Assembly (NCBI GenBank): GCA_902491055.1 | Contig: CABUGI010000046.1 | Coordinates: 1-13,820, forward strand | Length of the DNA stretch: 13,820 nucleotides | Reading direction: 5' to 3' | Source of the DNA: an uncultured Collinsella sp. | Lineage (GTDB): Bacteria; Actinomycetota; Coriobacteriia; Coriobacteriales; Coriobacteriaceae | Shown here: positions 1-7,820 of the stretch, in pieces | Numbering within the stretch: position 1 is the stretch's first letter | How the letters are laid out: the number at the start of each line of letters is the position of its first letter | The notes under the pieces: generated by a model | Seen by the model: the letters and a program-made list of their open reading frames with translations, nothing else | Told to the model about the DNA's origin: nothing | The model's database searches: none | Position numbers and translations under genes: made by a program

Positions 1-148
1 CGAGGCGGCATAGGATATCAACCGTATTCCAGATTCCAGGACGCCGGGCCGACTCACTTCGGATCGGGCTCTACACCAACTTTCTCGACACTACCCGACA
101 GCGTATCCAACCGCAAACGCAGCAAGACACATTCGGCCGTCTTCAAAC

Positions 149-222
149 TTACTCGGACAGAGCCGACTCGGTTTTGTCCGAGTAAACGAATCTCCATCGA
201 ACTCCGAACGATTGTTCGATGG
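149..222. repeat. Two consecutive perfect inverted repeats upstream of the topoisomerase promoter
   Basis: The first arm pair is TTACTCGGACA (149-159) with TGTCCGAGTAA (175-185), 11 bp perfect with a 15-base loop. The second is CCATCGAAC (194-202) with GTTCGATGG (214-222), 9 bp perfect with an 11-base loop. Neither is followed by a T-run on the plus strand, so they are not typical rightward terminators. They end 13 bases before the -35 element, which would suit operators or a relic terminator of a gene to the left. Confidence 0.6.
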
Positions 223-234
223 ATTTCGTGTTGG

Positions 235-263
235 TTGGAATCGTCTGTGGGCTGGGCTATGCT
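235..263 (+). promoter_or_regulatory. Predicted sigma-70-type promoter of the topoisomerase operon
   Basis: TTGGAA (235-240) and TATGCT (258-263) are separated by 17 bp and lie 55 bases before the first start codon. Each box matches four of the six consensus bases (TTGACA, TATAAT). No competing pair of this quality was seen between here and the gene. Confidence 0.5.
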
Positions 264-317
264 ACCTTGACTATCTATATGACTTAAACGCAGCAAAGGA
301 GCACCGAGAGAGCGAGT

Positions 318-2315
318 ATGGCAAAAAACACCGCAAACTATGGTAACGACAGTATCCGCCAGCTCAAGGACGAGGAGCGCGTACGCCTGCGCCCCGCCGT
401 CATCTTTGGCTCGGACGGGCTCGACGGCTGCGCGCATGCCGCCTTCGAGATCCTGTCCAACGCCGTTGACGAGGCGCGCCAGGGCTACGGCAAGCTCATC
501 ACCCTTACCGCCTTTCGCGATGGCTCTATCCAGGTAGAGGACAATGGCCGTGGCTGCCCGCTCGACTGGAACCCTTCCGAGAAGCGCTTTAACTGGGAGC
601 TCGTCTTTTGCGAGCTCTACGCCGGCGGCAAGTATAACAACAACCAGGGCGGCGACTACGACTTCTCGCTCGGTACCAACGGCTTGGGCTCGTGCGCGAC
701 CCAGTACGCATCCGAGTACATGGACGTCACGGTTTGGCGCGACGGCAACAAGTACTCCCTGCACTTTAAGAAGGGCAAGGTCGTCGGTGCCAAAAAGAAG
801 GCACTCGAGATTGAGCCCAGCGACGAGGATCGCACCGGCACCACCATTAAGTGGCGTCCCGATCTTGAGGTCTTTACCTCCATCAGCATCCCCCACGATT
901 GGTATCGCGAGACAATGCGCCGCCAGGCCGTGGTCAACGCCAACGTGACCTTCCGCCTGCGTATCGAGGGCGACGATGGCGAGTTTTCCGAAGAGGATTT
1001 TTGCTATCCAAAGGGCATCGAGGACTACGTGCTCGAGAAGGTCGGTACCGACTACCTCACCGAGCCCTTCTTTATCGAGGCCGACCGTCGCGGTCGCGAT
1101 CGCGAGGACCTGCCCGACTACAACGTGAAGATTACCGCGTGCATGTGCTTCTCGCGCACCTTCATGATGCAGGAGTACTACCACAACTCATCGTGGCTCG
1201 AGAACGGCGGTTCGCCCGAGAAGGCCGCCCGCAGCGCTCTGACCAGTGCCGTCGATGCTTACATTAAGCAACAGGGCAAGTACAACAAAAACGAGAGCGG
1301 CATTAAGTGGCAGGATGTCCAGGACTGTCTGGTGCTGGTGACCAACTGCTTCTCCACCCAGACGTCCTATGAAAACCAGACTAAGAAGGCCATCAACAAC
1401 CGCTTTATCCAGCAGGCTATGACGGCCTTCTTTAAGGAGCGCCTCTCGACTTACCTGATCGAGAACAAAGACGCCGCCAACAAGATCATGGAGCAGGTGC
1501 TCATCAACAAGCGCTCGCGCGAGAACGCCGAGAAGACGCGTCAGAGCATCAAGACCAACCTGCAGCAGAAGACCGACATGGCCAACCGCGTGCAGAAGTT
1601 CATCGACTGCCGCTCCAAGGACAAGAGCCGCCGCGAGATCTACATCGTAGAGGGCGACTCGGCGGCAGGCGCCATTCGTACCTCGCGCGATGCCGAGTTC
1701 CAGGGCGTTATGCCCGTCCGCGGCAAAATCCTCAACTGCCTAAAGGAGGACTATCCACGCATCTTTAAGTCCGACATCATCATGGACCTCATGCGCGTGC
1801 TGGGCTGCGGCGTGGAGATCAAGGACAAGCGCATCAAAAACCTTGGCGCCTTTGACCTGGACAACCTCAACTGGAACAAGGTCATCATCTGTACGGACGC
1901 CGACGTCGACGGTTACCACATCCGCACGCTCGTGCTCACCATGCTTTACCGCCTGGTGCCCACACTTATCGACGAGGGTTACGTGTATATCGCCGAGTCG
2001 CCGCTCTACGAGATCAACTGCAAAGAGAAGACCTACTTTGCCTACACCGAGCTCGAGAAGAACGGCATCCTCAAGGAGATTGGCGACCAAAAGTGCTCCA
2101 TCAACCGCTCCAAGGGTCTTGGCGAGAACGACCCGGACATGATGTGGCTCACCACCATGAACCCCGAGACGCGTCGCCTGATCAAGGTGGAGCCCGAGGA
2201 CGTCACCAAGATGGAGACCATGTTTAACCTGTTGCTGGGCAACGACGAAGCGGGCCGCAAGCGCCATATCTCCGAGCACGGCAAGGAATATCTGGACCAG
2301 CTGGACCTGCAATAG
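318..2315 (+). CDS. parE: Type IIA DNA topoisomerase, ATPase/Toprim subunit (ParE/GyrB-like)
   Basis: This is the ATP-binding subunit of a heterotetrameric topoisomerase that passes one DNA duplex through another. The 665-residue protein has, in order: a GHKL ATPase fold with catalytic Glu44 and Asn48 in EILSNAVDEA, DNGRG at 75-79, GTNGLG at 119-124 and GTTIKW at 174-179; the transducer QTK loop at 354-356; a Toprim domain with EGDSA at 445-449 and TDADVDG at 526-532; and RSKGLGE near 600. The Toprim motif continues EGDSAAG where classical GyrB/ParE read EGDSAGG, so this belongs to a divergent branch. An AAAGGAG ribosome site lies at 295-301, rather far (16 bases) from the ATG. The partner subunit follows after 45 bases. 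Telling ParE from GyrB is inference: the partner lacks a visible GyrA box. A separate canonical gyrase is expected elsewhere in the genome. Confidence 0.93.
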   Translation: MAKNTANYGNDSIRQLKDEERVRLRPAVIFGSDGLDGCAHAAFEILSNAVDEARQGYGKLITLTAFRDGSIQVEDNGRGCPLDWNPSEKRFNWELVFCELYAGGKYNNNQGGDYDFSLGTNGLGSCATQYASEYMDVTVWRDGNKYSLHFKKGKVVGAKKKALEIEPSDEDRTGTTIKWRPDLEVFTSISIPHDWYRETMRRQAVVNANVTFRLRIEGDDGEFSEEDFCYPKGIEDYVLEKVGTDYLTEPFFIEADRRGRDREDLPDYNVKITACMCFSRTFMMQEYYHNSSWLENGGSPEKAARSALTSAVDAYIKQQGKYNKNESGIKWQDVQDCLVLVTNCFSTQTSYENQTKKAINNRFIQQAMTAFFKERLSTYLIENKDAANKIMEQVLINKRSRENAEKTRQSIKTNLQQKTDMANRVQKFIDCRSKDKSRREIYIVEGDSAAGAIRTSRDAEFQGVMPVRGKILNCLKEDYPRIFKSDIIMDLMRVLGCGVEIKDKRIKNLGAFDLDNLNWNKVIICTDADVDGYHIRTLVLTMLYRLVPTLIDEGYVYIAESPLYEINCKEKTYFAYTELEKNGILKEIGDQKCSINRSKGLGENDPDMMWLTTMNPETRRLIKVEPEDVTKMETMFNLLLGNDEAGRKRHISEHGKEYLDQLDLQ

Positions 2316-2360
2316 CAGCAAATCGATAACGACGGCCCATAAGAAGTTCAAGAGGAAATC

Positions 2361-4601
2361 GTGGCAAAGAAGAAGACGAAGAACCAGCCAAAGAAAAAGC
2401 AGGTCAACGCCGAGAACGTCATCGGCCTGCACTCCGAGGTCACCGACCAGCCGATCACGCAGACGCTCGAGGTCAACTACATGCCCTACGCCATGAGCGT
2501 CAACGTCTCGCGTGCATTCCCCGAGATCGACGGCTTTAAGCCCTCGCACCGCAAGCTGCTCTACACCATGTACAAGATGGGTCTGCTCAAGGGCGAGCGC
2601 CAGAAGAGCGCCAACATCGTGGGCCAGACCATGAAGCTCAACCCGCACGGCGACGCCGCGATCTACGAGACGATGGTGCGCCTGGCGACGGGCAACGAAG
2701 CGCTGCTTGCCCCCTTCGTGGAGTCGAAGGGCAACTTTGGCAAGTACTATTCGGGCGACCTGAGCTACGCCGCCTCGCGTTATACCGAGGCCAAGCTCTC
2801 CCCTATCAGCGCCGAGATCTTCAAGGACATCGACAAGGACCCGGTCGACTTCGTTGACAGCTACGACGGCGCTATGAAGGAGCCGCGTCTGCTACCCACC
2901 ACGTTCCCTAACATCCTCGTCTCGGCCAACAAGGGCATCGGCGTCGCCATGGCATCCGACATCTGCGGCTTCAACCTCAACGAGGTCTGCACTGCCACGA
3001 TGCACTACCTGCAGGATCCCGACTGCGACCTGCTCGAATATATGCCCATGCCCGACTTCTCAACCGGCGGCGAGATCATCTACCGCCGCGAGGAGATGGA
3101 AAAGATTATCGAGACCGGCCTTGGCAGCTTCCAAATCCGCTCCCGCTGGCGCTGGATTCCCGAAGAGCGCATCATCGAGGTCTACGAGATCCCCTACACC
3201 ACCAAGACCGATGTCATCATCGAGCGCATCGTCAAGCTCTCCAAAGAGGGCAAGGTCAAGGAGATCGCAGACATTCGCGACGAGACCGACCTCTCGGGCC
3301 TGCGCATCGCCATCGACCTTAAGCGCGGTGTCGACCCCGACAAGCTCATGGCCAAGCTCTATCGCTCGACCACGCTGCAGGATTCGTTCTCGTGCAACTT
3401 CAACGTGCTCGTCGACGGCTATCCCCGTGTTATGGGCGTGCGCCAGATTCTGCACGAGTGGGTCAAATGGCGTATTGAGTCCACGCGTCGCCGCATTAAC
3501 TTTGACCTGGGCAAAAAGTCCGAGCGTCTGCACCTGCTGCACGGCCTCGAGGCGATTTTGCTCGACATCGACAAGGCCATCGCCATCATCCGCGGCACCA
3601 AGCTCGAAGCCGAGGTCGTGCCCAACCTTATGAAGGGTTTCGATATCGATGAAACCCAGGCCGAGTTTGTTGCCGAGCTCAAGCTCCGCAACATCAACGA
3701 GGAGTACATCCTCAATCGCACCAAGGACATCGCCAAGCTCGAGGGCGAGATTGCCGAGCTTGAGGAGATCCTTTCCAGCGAGGAAAACATCAAGAAGGTC
3801 ATCAGCGACGAGCTGGCCGCGGTCAACAAGAAGTACGTGATGCCGCGCCGCACGGGCAGGATCGAGCCCCATGAGGTTATCGAAGTAAGCTTGGAGCCCG
3901 AGGTCGAGGAGTACCCGGTCACCATCATGCTCTCGCGCGATGGCTACCTTAAGAAGATGACGGACCGCGTACTCAAAAAGGCGACCACGCTCAAGTACAA
4001 GGACGGCGACAAACCCTTTATCGAGTTCCCGTCCTCCAACACGCACGAGCTGCTCGTGTTTACCAACAAGAGCCAAGTGTACAAGTGCAAGGTTGCGGCG
4101 TTTGAGGACACCAAGTCGGCACAGCTGGGCTCATACCTGCCGACTGACCTTGAGATGGAACCCGACGAGAGTGTCATCTGGGTCATCGACCCCGAGGACT
4201 ACAAGGCCGACGTGCTGTTTGTCTTTGAGAACGGCCGCGTGGTGCGCGTCGCGCTTTCTGGATACGTCACCAAGACCAACCGCAAACGCCTTAAGAACGC
4301 CATCTACGGTGGCAGCAAGCTGCTGCATGCCCAGGTGCTCAAGGAGGACCGCGACATCGCGCTGGTCTCGAGCGACTACCGCCTGATGAACTTCAACACG
4401 TCGCTGCTCAAGACCAAGACGACCACCAACACGCAGGGCGTCCAGGCCTTTACCGCCAAGAAGGGCCGCTCGGTCACCACCGTCGGCACGACCGAGGAGA
4501 TCCTTGGCGCCGGCGTCTCGGCCGAGAAGTTCACCGCGCAGAGCCTCCCCTCAGCCGGTGCCCTCATGAAGGAAAACGACATGCCGAGTTTGTTTGATTA
4601 G
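2361..4601 (+). CDS. parC: Type IIA DNA topoisomerase, DNA cleavage/religation subunit (ParC/GyrA-like)
   Basis: This 746-residue partner of the upstream subunit breaks and rejoins DNA through a transient tyrosine-DNA bond. The start is GTG at 2361, behind AGAGGAAA. A lysine-rich leader precedes the winged-helix domain, which holds NPHGDAAIYE (94-103) and the active-site Tyr141 in SRYTEAKL. A tower domain and a charged coiled coil (about residues 445-490, LEGEIAELEEIL) follow. A beta-pinwheel-like C-terminal domain follows (about 525-735). I see no QRRGGKG-type GyrA box, which argues for a topoisomerase IV-like rather than a supercoiling enzyme. Residue 99, aligned with quinolone-determining Ser83 of E. 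coli GyrA, is Ala, and the Asp87 equivalent is Glu103. The two genes are spaced as one operon and the second ends at a strong GC hairpin. Confidence 0.92.
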   Translation: MAKKKTKNQPKKKQVNAENVIGLHSEVTDQPITQTLEVNYMPYAMSVNVSRAFPEIDGFKPSHRKLLYTMYKMGLLKGERQKSANIVGQTMKLNPHGDAAIYETMVRLATGNEALLAPFVESKGNFGKYYSGDLSYAASRYTEAKLSPISAEIFKDIDKDPVDFVDSYDGAMKEPRLLPTTFPNILVSANKGIGVAMASDICGFNLNEVCTATMHYLQDPDCDLLEYMPMPDFSTGGEIIYRREEMEKIIETGLGSFQIRSRWRWIPEERIIEVYEIPYTTKTDVIIERIVKLSKEGKVKEIADIRDETDLSGLRIAIDLKRGVDPDKLMAKLYRSTTLQDSFSCNFNVLVDGYPRVMGVRQILHEWVKWRIESTRRRINFDLGKKSERLHLLHGLEAILLDIDKAIAIIRGTKLEAEVVPNLMKGFDIDETQAEFVAELKLRNINEEYILNRTKDIAKLEGEIAELEEILSSEENIKKVISDELAAVNKKYVMPRRTGRIEPHEVIEVSLEPEVEEYPVTIMLSRDGYLKKMTDRVLKKATTLKYKDGDKPFIEFPSSNTHELLVFTNKSQVYKCKVAAFEDTKSAQLGSYLPTDLEMEPDESVIWVIDPEDYKADVLFVFENGRVVRVALSGYVTKTNRKRLKNAIYGGSKLLHAQVLKEDRDIALVSSDYRLMNFNTSLLKTKTTTNTQGVQAFTAKKGRSVTTVGTTEEILGAGVSAEKFTAQSLPSAGALMKENDMPSLFD

Positions 4602-4634
4602 GACGACGGCAGAACCGCCATAGTTTTACAAAGC

Positions 4635-4677
4635 AGCGGGGTCCGGAGCGCAGCAATATCGCGCCCCGGACCCCGCT
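4635..4677. terminator. Strong GC hairpin closing the topoisomerase operon
   Basis: AGCGGGGTCCGG (4635-4646) pairs perfectly with CCGGACCCCGCT (4666-4677). After one mismatch, GCGC/GCGC extends the stem to a 9-base loop. It begins 33 bases after the stop codon. The plus-strand flank is not T-rich, so it may act as a processing or 3'-stabilising stem, or as a weak intrinsic terminator. Confidence 0.6.
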
Positions 4678-4756
4678 CGTTGCAACGTAGTCGGAATAAT
4701 AGAAATCCCCGTTTTTCACTCCTGCAATCCCGCGGCACAAGACATGTTAAACCGTT

Positions 4757-4813
4757 AGCAAAACTTGCAAAAATTAGCAAAAGTTGCAAAAACTAGCAAA
4801 ACCTGCAAAGGGG
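4757..4813. repeat. Three tandem 19-bp A-rich repeats
   Basis: The units at 4757-4775, 4776-4794 and 4795-4813 all start AGCAAAA and carry TGCAAA at the tenth base (AGCAAAACTTGCAAAAATT is unit one). Each unit contains two near-copies of a GCAAAA half-motif about ten bases apart, close to one helical turn. The array ends where coding-like sequence of the ATPase relic begins. It could be a slippage product, an operator array, or low-complexity DNA at a deletion junction. Confidence 0.7.
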
Positions 4814-5286
4814 CCACCATGGATCGCAGCAAATGTCTCCGCCATGCCAGGCATGCTCGAAGATATTATCGAGCGAACCAAAGAAGCGGCAGATAGCCGC
4901 CTCTCATAGTCTCGCGCGTGCATAAGCAGCGTTCAGATTGAGCCAGTCGGCATCGATTGGACATATGCTCAGGAGACTCAGGGTAACTGGCGCACGGACA
5001 TGAATGGCGTCTTCAGGCAACTCGAGAAGCATGACGTCGGGCTTCTCTCGAAACGACCTATCGGGAACTTTCCGATAAAGACATTGAGTTTTTGCTCGCG
5101 ATGCTGCCCGATTCTGGCCCCAGCAGGGTCTCGGAGATAGCCAAACGCATGGGCGTTGCCAGCAACTATGCAAGCCAATATAAACGCCGTCTCCTCGAGG
5201 ACGGCGTCATCGGAGAGCGAGGGCGTGGTCTCGTTGGCTTTGACATCCCCGCATTCAGGGAGTTCCTGAGTGAGAAGGCCTCCTAG
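4814..5286 (+). pseudogene. Relic of an AAA-type ATP-binding protein with C-terminal helix-turn-helix
   Basis: Three coding-like pieces of one protein remain. In frame 2, PPWIAANVSAMPGMLEDI begins near 4814 and runs to an in-frame TAG at 4907-4909. The same frame resumes with GIDWTYAQETQGNWRTDMNG up to about 5046. At about 5043-5050 the sense jumps to frame 1 with LETTYRELSDKDIEFLLAML and continues to the stop at 5284-5286 through a winged-helix-like tail (VSEIAKRMGVASNYASQY). No Walker A or Walker B motif is left, so both the N-terminus and the central ATPase core are gone. I recognise the flanking motifs from memory of a Coriobacteriia ATPase family in which the core lies between these blocks. 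A 64-codon ORF from TTG at 5092 could still make the DNA-binding tail alone, but I see no ribosome site for it. Confidence 0.7.
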
Positions 5287-5316
5287 CACGCCGAGATTGT
5301 CCGCAAGGGCAACGGC

Positions 5317-5381
5317 GCATGGCAATCAACGATTCACCTGGCAAGGACGGCAAGCACTTCAAATAACGCCGATTGCCATGC
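5317..5381. repeat. 11-bp perfect inverted repeat between the ATPase relic and the flavoprotein gene
   Basis: GCATGGCAATC (5317-5327) pairs with GATTGCCATGC (5371-5381) across a 43-base loop. It lies between two convergent genes. The loop is too long for a classical terminator and the T-content that follows is modest, so its role is open. Confidence 0.5.
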
Positions 5382-5394
5382 ACTCTTCTTGTTC

Positions 5395-5925
5395 TTAGGC
5401 AAGCTTGCGAGCGAGCTCTCGCACCTCTTCCAACTTGGGCGAGGAGGCCATGCTGTCACGCTCGGTCATACCGCTGATGGTGACAATGCCCTGGTCCTCC
5501 CACTTGCAGTACGCGCAGGTTGACTTGTACATAGCGATCGCCGCATCATAGACGCCCTCGCTGTGGCTATCGAGCAAAAGGGCCGTCTTGGTGAACGGGA
5601 AGCCCGTAGCACCGAAGGCGTACAGGCGGTCGATGGCGGCCTTCTCCTGCGCAGTGATATCAAACCAGTAGATGGGCGAAGCAAAGACAACCATATCGGC
5701 GCCTTTCAGCGACTCGACCACGTCGGCCATGTCGTCCTTTTGCACGCAGGTGCCCTCATGGGTAAAGCAGTACTGGCATCCCAGACAACCAGCAATCTTC
5801 TTGCTGGCAACGCGGACGACTTCGACCGTATGGCCACCCTCCCGCGCGGTCTCGGCAAACGCCTCGGCCATGGTGTCGGTATTGGCGCCCTTGCGCGGGC
5901 TACCACTCAATACAACGATATTCAT
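5395..5925 (-). CDS. Flavodoxin-fold NAD(P)H-dependent FMN reductase / iron-sulfur flavoprotein-like
   Basis: The 176-residue protein starts MNIVVLSGSPRKGANTDTM, the phosphate-binding loop of the NADPH-dependent FMN reductase / flavodoxin_2 family. It has CLGCQYC with nearby cysteines (about 47-60), ADMVVFASPIYWFDITAQEK (the FMN-binding region of these proteins), and a third pair CAYC. The cysteine pattern resembles iron-sulfur flavoproteins, but binding of a cluster is inference. An excellent ribosome site AAGGAGGGAG sits 7 bases before ATG at 5925. Length and motifs look complete. It is the last and only apparently intact member of a leftward gene series whose upstream members are broken, and it is separated from them by 148 bases, so it may have its own promoter. 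Expected role: two-electron reduction of quinones, flavins or electrophiles in the cytosol. Confidence 0.88.
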   Translation of the reverse strand: MNIVVLSGSPRKGANTDTMAEAFAETAREGGHTVEVVRVASKKIAGCLGCQYCFTHEGTCVQKDDMADVVESLKGADMVVFASPIYWFDITAQEKAAIDRLYAFGATGFPFTKTALLLDSHSEGVYDAAIAMYKSTCAYCKWEDQGIVTISGMTERDSMASSPKLEEVRELARKLA

Positions 5926-5942
5926 AGAAATCTCCCTCCTTC

Positions 5943-5984
5943 ATGCCGCAGGCGCGCGGCATATTTTTTTGTTTTAACCAAAAC
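5943..5984. promoter_or_regulatory. Stem-loop plus T-run and imperfect palindrome in the flavoprotein leader
   Basis: ATGCCGC (5943-5949) pairs with GCGGCAT (5956-5962), followed on the plus strand by seven Ts (5964-5970). This has the look of a rightward terminator, but there is no rightward gene just before it. Next to it lies GTTTTAACCAAAAC (5971-5984), GTTTT/AAAAC around four bases. On the minus strand the stem is just upstream of the flavoprotein ribosome site, so a role as leader structure or operator is also possible. Confidence 0.4.
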
Positions 5985-6073
5985 GTATGGAGTTATTCAG
6001 TCGCCTCGTTTCAGCTACTCCCACTCTTTAGAAGAATCGTTGCTGGAGGCTTGGCATTGAATCGAGGCACGCC

Positions 6074-6857
6074 TTATTTCAGATATTCCTCAAAGAATGC
6101 TTTCAGTTTTTCAAACGGAATGATGTCCATCTGATCGTAAAGGTCGGTGTGGCTGGCACCAGGGATAATGAGCAATTCCTTGTTGTCCCCCATCAGCTTG
6201 CCGTACGCGGTTTCGCTGAAATAGCGGGAGTGCGCCTTCTCGCCGTGTACCAGCAACACGGCAGAGCGGATCTCGCCGGCGTACTGCAAAATCGGCATAT
6301 TCAAAAACGACAGCGAGGACGTCACATTCCAGCCGCCATTGGAGCCCAAGCTGCGGGGATGGTAGCCTCGCGGAGTCTTGTAGTAGGCGTAATAGTCCGC
6401 TACAAACTGCGGCGCATCCTCCGGTAGCGGATCGACCACGCCGCCCGCCAGCGCATAGCTGCCGTTTTTATAGTCCTCGGTGCGCTGCGCGTTCAGCGCT
6501 TTCCTGCACAGAGAGGAAATCCACCGCTGCGCAGAAGTCCTCGGTGTTGATGTCCGGCGATGCTACATAGCGGGGCGTGCCGCCGCTCTCGCCGGTATAG
6601 GACGGGTCAAAGGCAATTGCGAAAAAGCCCAGCTCCGCCATTTTCTGCGCGTACAGACCGGAGGACTGTTCCTTCACCGCGCCAAACGGGCCGCTGACGG
6701 CGATGGCGGGCAGTTTGCCTTCCGCGTTCTTAGGCACGTACACGTCGGCCGCCAGCGTGATGCCGTATCGGTTGTGGAAGGTCGCCTTGCTGTGCTCAAC
6801 CTTGTCGCTTTTGGGGAATACCTTGTCCCATTCCTGCGTCAGTTTCAACTGCTCCAT
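6074..6857 (-). pseudogene. Alpha/beta hydrolase with an out-of-frame internal deletion
   Basis: The N-terminal part (6857 down to about 6510) begins MEQLKLTQEWDKVFPKS behind an AAGGAGG site. It carries the early strands and oxyanion region (AIAVSGPFGAVKEQ) and DPSYTGESGG of YcjY/dienelactone-hydrolase-like proteins. After AAVDFLS it runs into 14 unrelated codons and stops at 6468. The C-terminal part resumes in another frame with ALNAQRTEDYKNG, then VDPLPEDAPQFVADYY, and ends with GASHTDLYD, which holds the expected catalytic His. The piece normally between them, carrying the nucleophile elbow, is missing, an estimated 70-80 residues from memory of the family. So the gene has lost both frame and active site. 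The start overlaps the end of the upstream gene region, as in an operon. It is a confident pseudogene; the substrate is unknown. Confidence 0.85.
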
Positions 6858-6859
6858 GC

Positions 6860-7626
6860 CTAAACCTCCTTGTCAGTCGCTTTAAGGTATTGCTCGTCGT
6901 CCACGGCCTCCAACCACTCGTTGGAGGCCTTCTCGCCCGGAACCTCCACCGCGAGATGGGAGAACCAGCTGTCGGGCGCCGCACCGTGCCAGTGCTTTAC
7001 GCCCGCGGGAATATTTACTACATCGCCAGGGCATAGCTCTTGTGCCGGTTTGCCCCATTCCTGGTAAAGCCCTCGACCAGCCACGCAGATGAGGATCTGC
7101 CCGCCACCGCTTTTGGCGTGATGGATGTGCCAGTTGTTGCGGCAGCCGGGCTCGAGCGTAACGTTGTAAATGCCGACCTGCTCGGTGGAAAGGGGCACGA
7201 GGTAGCTTTGCCCGATAAAGTACTTCGCAAATGCGTCGTTGGGGGCACCGATGGGAAAGACCATCTCGTTTTGGTGTCGGGCCTTTGCGTCGGCGCCGTC
7301 GTCTTCGTCCGCCCAGACCTCCTTCGCCATGCGAAAGGCCGCCCACGCCTTGGGCCATCCCGCGTAAAACGCCGCATGCGTAAGGATTTCCGCTATCTCA
7401 GCCCTGGTCACCCCGTTGCTCTTTGCGGACATCAGATGATATTGGAACGAAGAGTCCGTCAGCCCCTGCGCCATTAGGGCCACCACCGTCACCACGCTGC
7501 GGTCTCGAAGGGAAAGCCCGTCTTCTCGGCTCCACACCTCGCCGAACAGCACATCGTCATTGAGCTGAGCGAATTTGGGGCAAAATCCCCCAGGGCGTCT
7601 CTGCCCGCCGTCTGTTTAATTGCCAT
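6860..7626 (-). pseudogene. Carboxymuconolactone decarboxylase-cupin fusion protein, frameshifted near the N-terminus
   Basis: The main frame encodes a CMD/AhpD-like domain (LSLRDRSVVTVVALMAQG, EIAEILTHAAFYAGWPKAW) followed by a cupin barrel with metal-ligand-like WHIHH and GVKHWHG. The natural start is ATG at 7626, behind AGGAGG, giving MAIKQTAGRDALGDFAP. There the frame breaks: the DNA reads GCCCCAAATTCGC where one more A would give APKFAQLNDDVLFGEVW and join the main frame. The break lies at 7574-7576. Without the correction, translation could start only at GTG 7552, losing about 24 conserved residues and with no clear ribosome site, so partial function is possible but unlikely. The stop lies 2 bases before the next ATG, whose ribosome site is inside this gene. 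Fusions of this kind occur in clusters with oxidoreductases and MerR regulators. Confidence 0.8.
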
Positions 7627-7690
7627 GATCGATTTCCTCCTATCGATGGTTCTGGACACGAATCCGTCTCCGCGCGGCTAAGTAGCCCGC

Positions 7691-7789
7691 CTAGATTTCC
7701 ATGCCCATTCGTCGCGCCTGCTCAAGAGCAGGGTGCCCAGCGATTTCGCCCACGCCGTTCACGCCGCCGGCGAAAACCGTTTTGCCCAT
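7691..7789 (-). pseudogene. Short tail of a flavodoxin/FMN-reductase-like protein (uncertain)
   Basis: A 32-codon frame reads MGKTVFAGGVNGVGEIAGHP and then ALEQARRMGMEI before a TAG. The in-frame codons before the ATG (RKGWSV) stay open only back to another TAG. The GKTVFAGGV..GEI..HPALE..R.MG pattern reminds me of the C-terminal end of flavodoxin-fold reductases, which would fit the cluster, but this is weak memory and not a secure assignment. It sits directly downstream of the leftward MerR-type promoter, where the first gene of the cluster should be, and so may be what is left of that gene. Confidence 0.35.
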
Positions 7790-7820
7790 TACGGACCACC
7801 CCTTGCGCTACCGATTTATA

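Larger units (their letters stand above)
1..317. other. Upstream region of the topoisomerase operon, no gene recognised
   Basis: I see no credible protein gene here. A long leftward open frame runs through this stretch and into the topoisomerase gene, but inside that gene it is only the opposite-strand shadow of a well-recognised protein. The stretch holds two perfect stem-loops and the operon promoter, listed separately. A real gene end could lie left of base 1, but nothing here shows it. Confidence 0.6.

Noticed and set aside
54..1184. A 376-codon leftward open frame over the upstream region and the first topoisomerase gene
   Set aside because: Most of it is the antisense shadow of a gene with unmistakable GHKL motifs. 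Its Leu/Val/Ala-rich make-up is typical of such shadows in GC-biased DNA.
6019..6073. A minus-strand scrap reading FNAKPPATILLKSGSS upstream of the flavoprotein gene
   Set aside because: It is short, lacks a start and a recognised family, and is bounded by stops. It may be a relic but cannot be supported.
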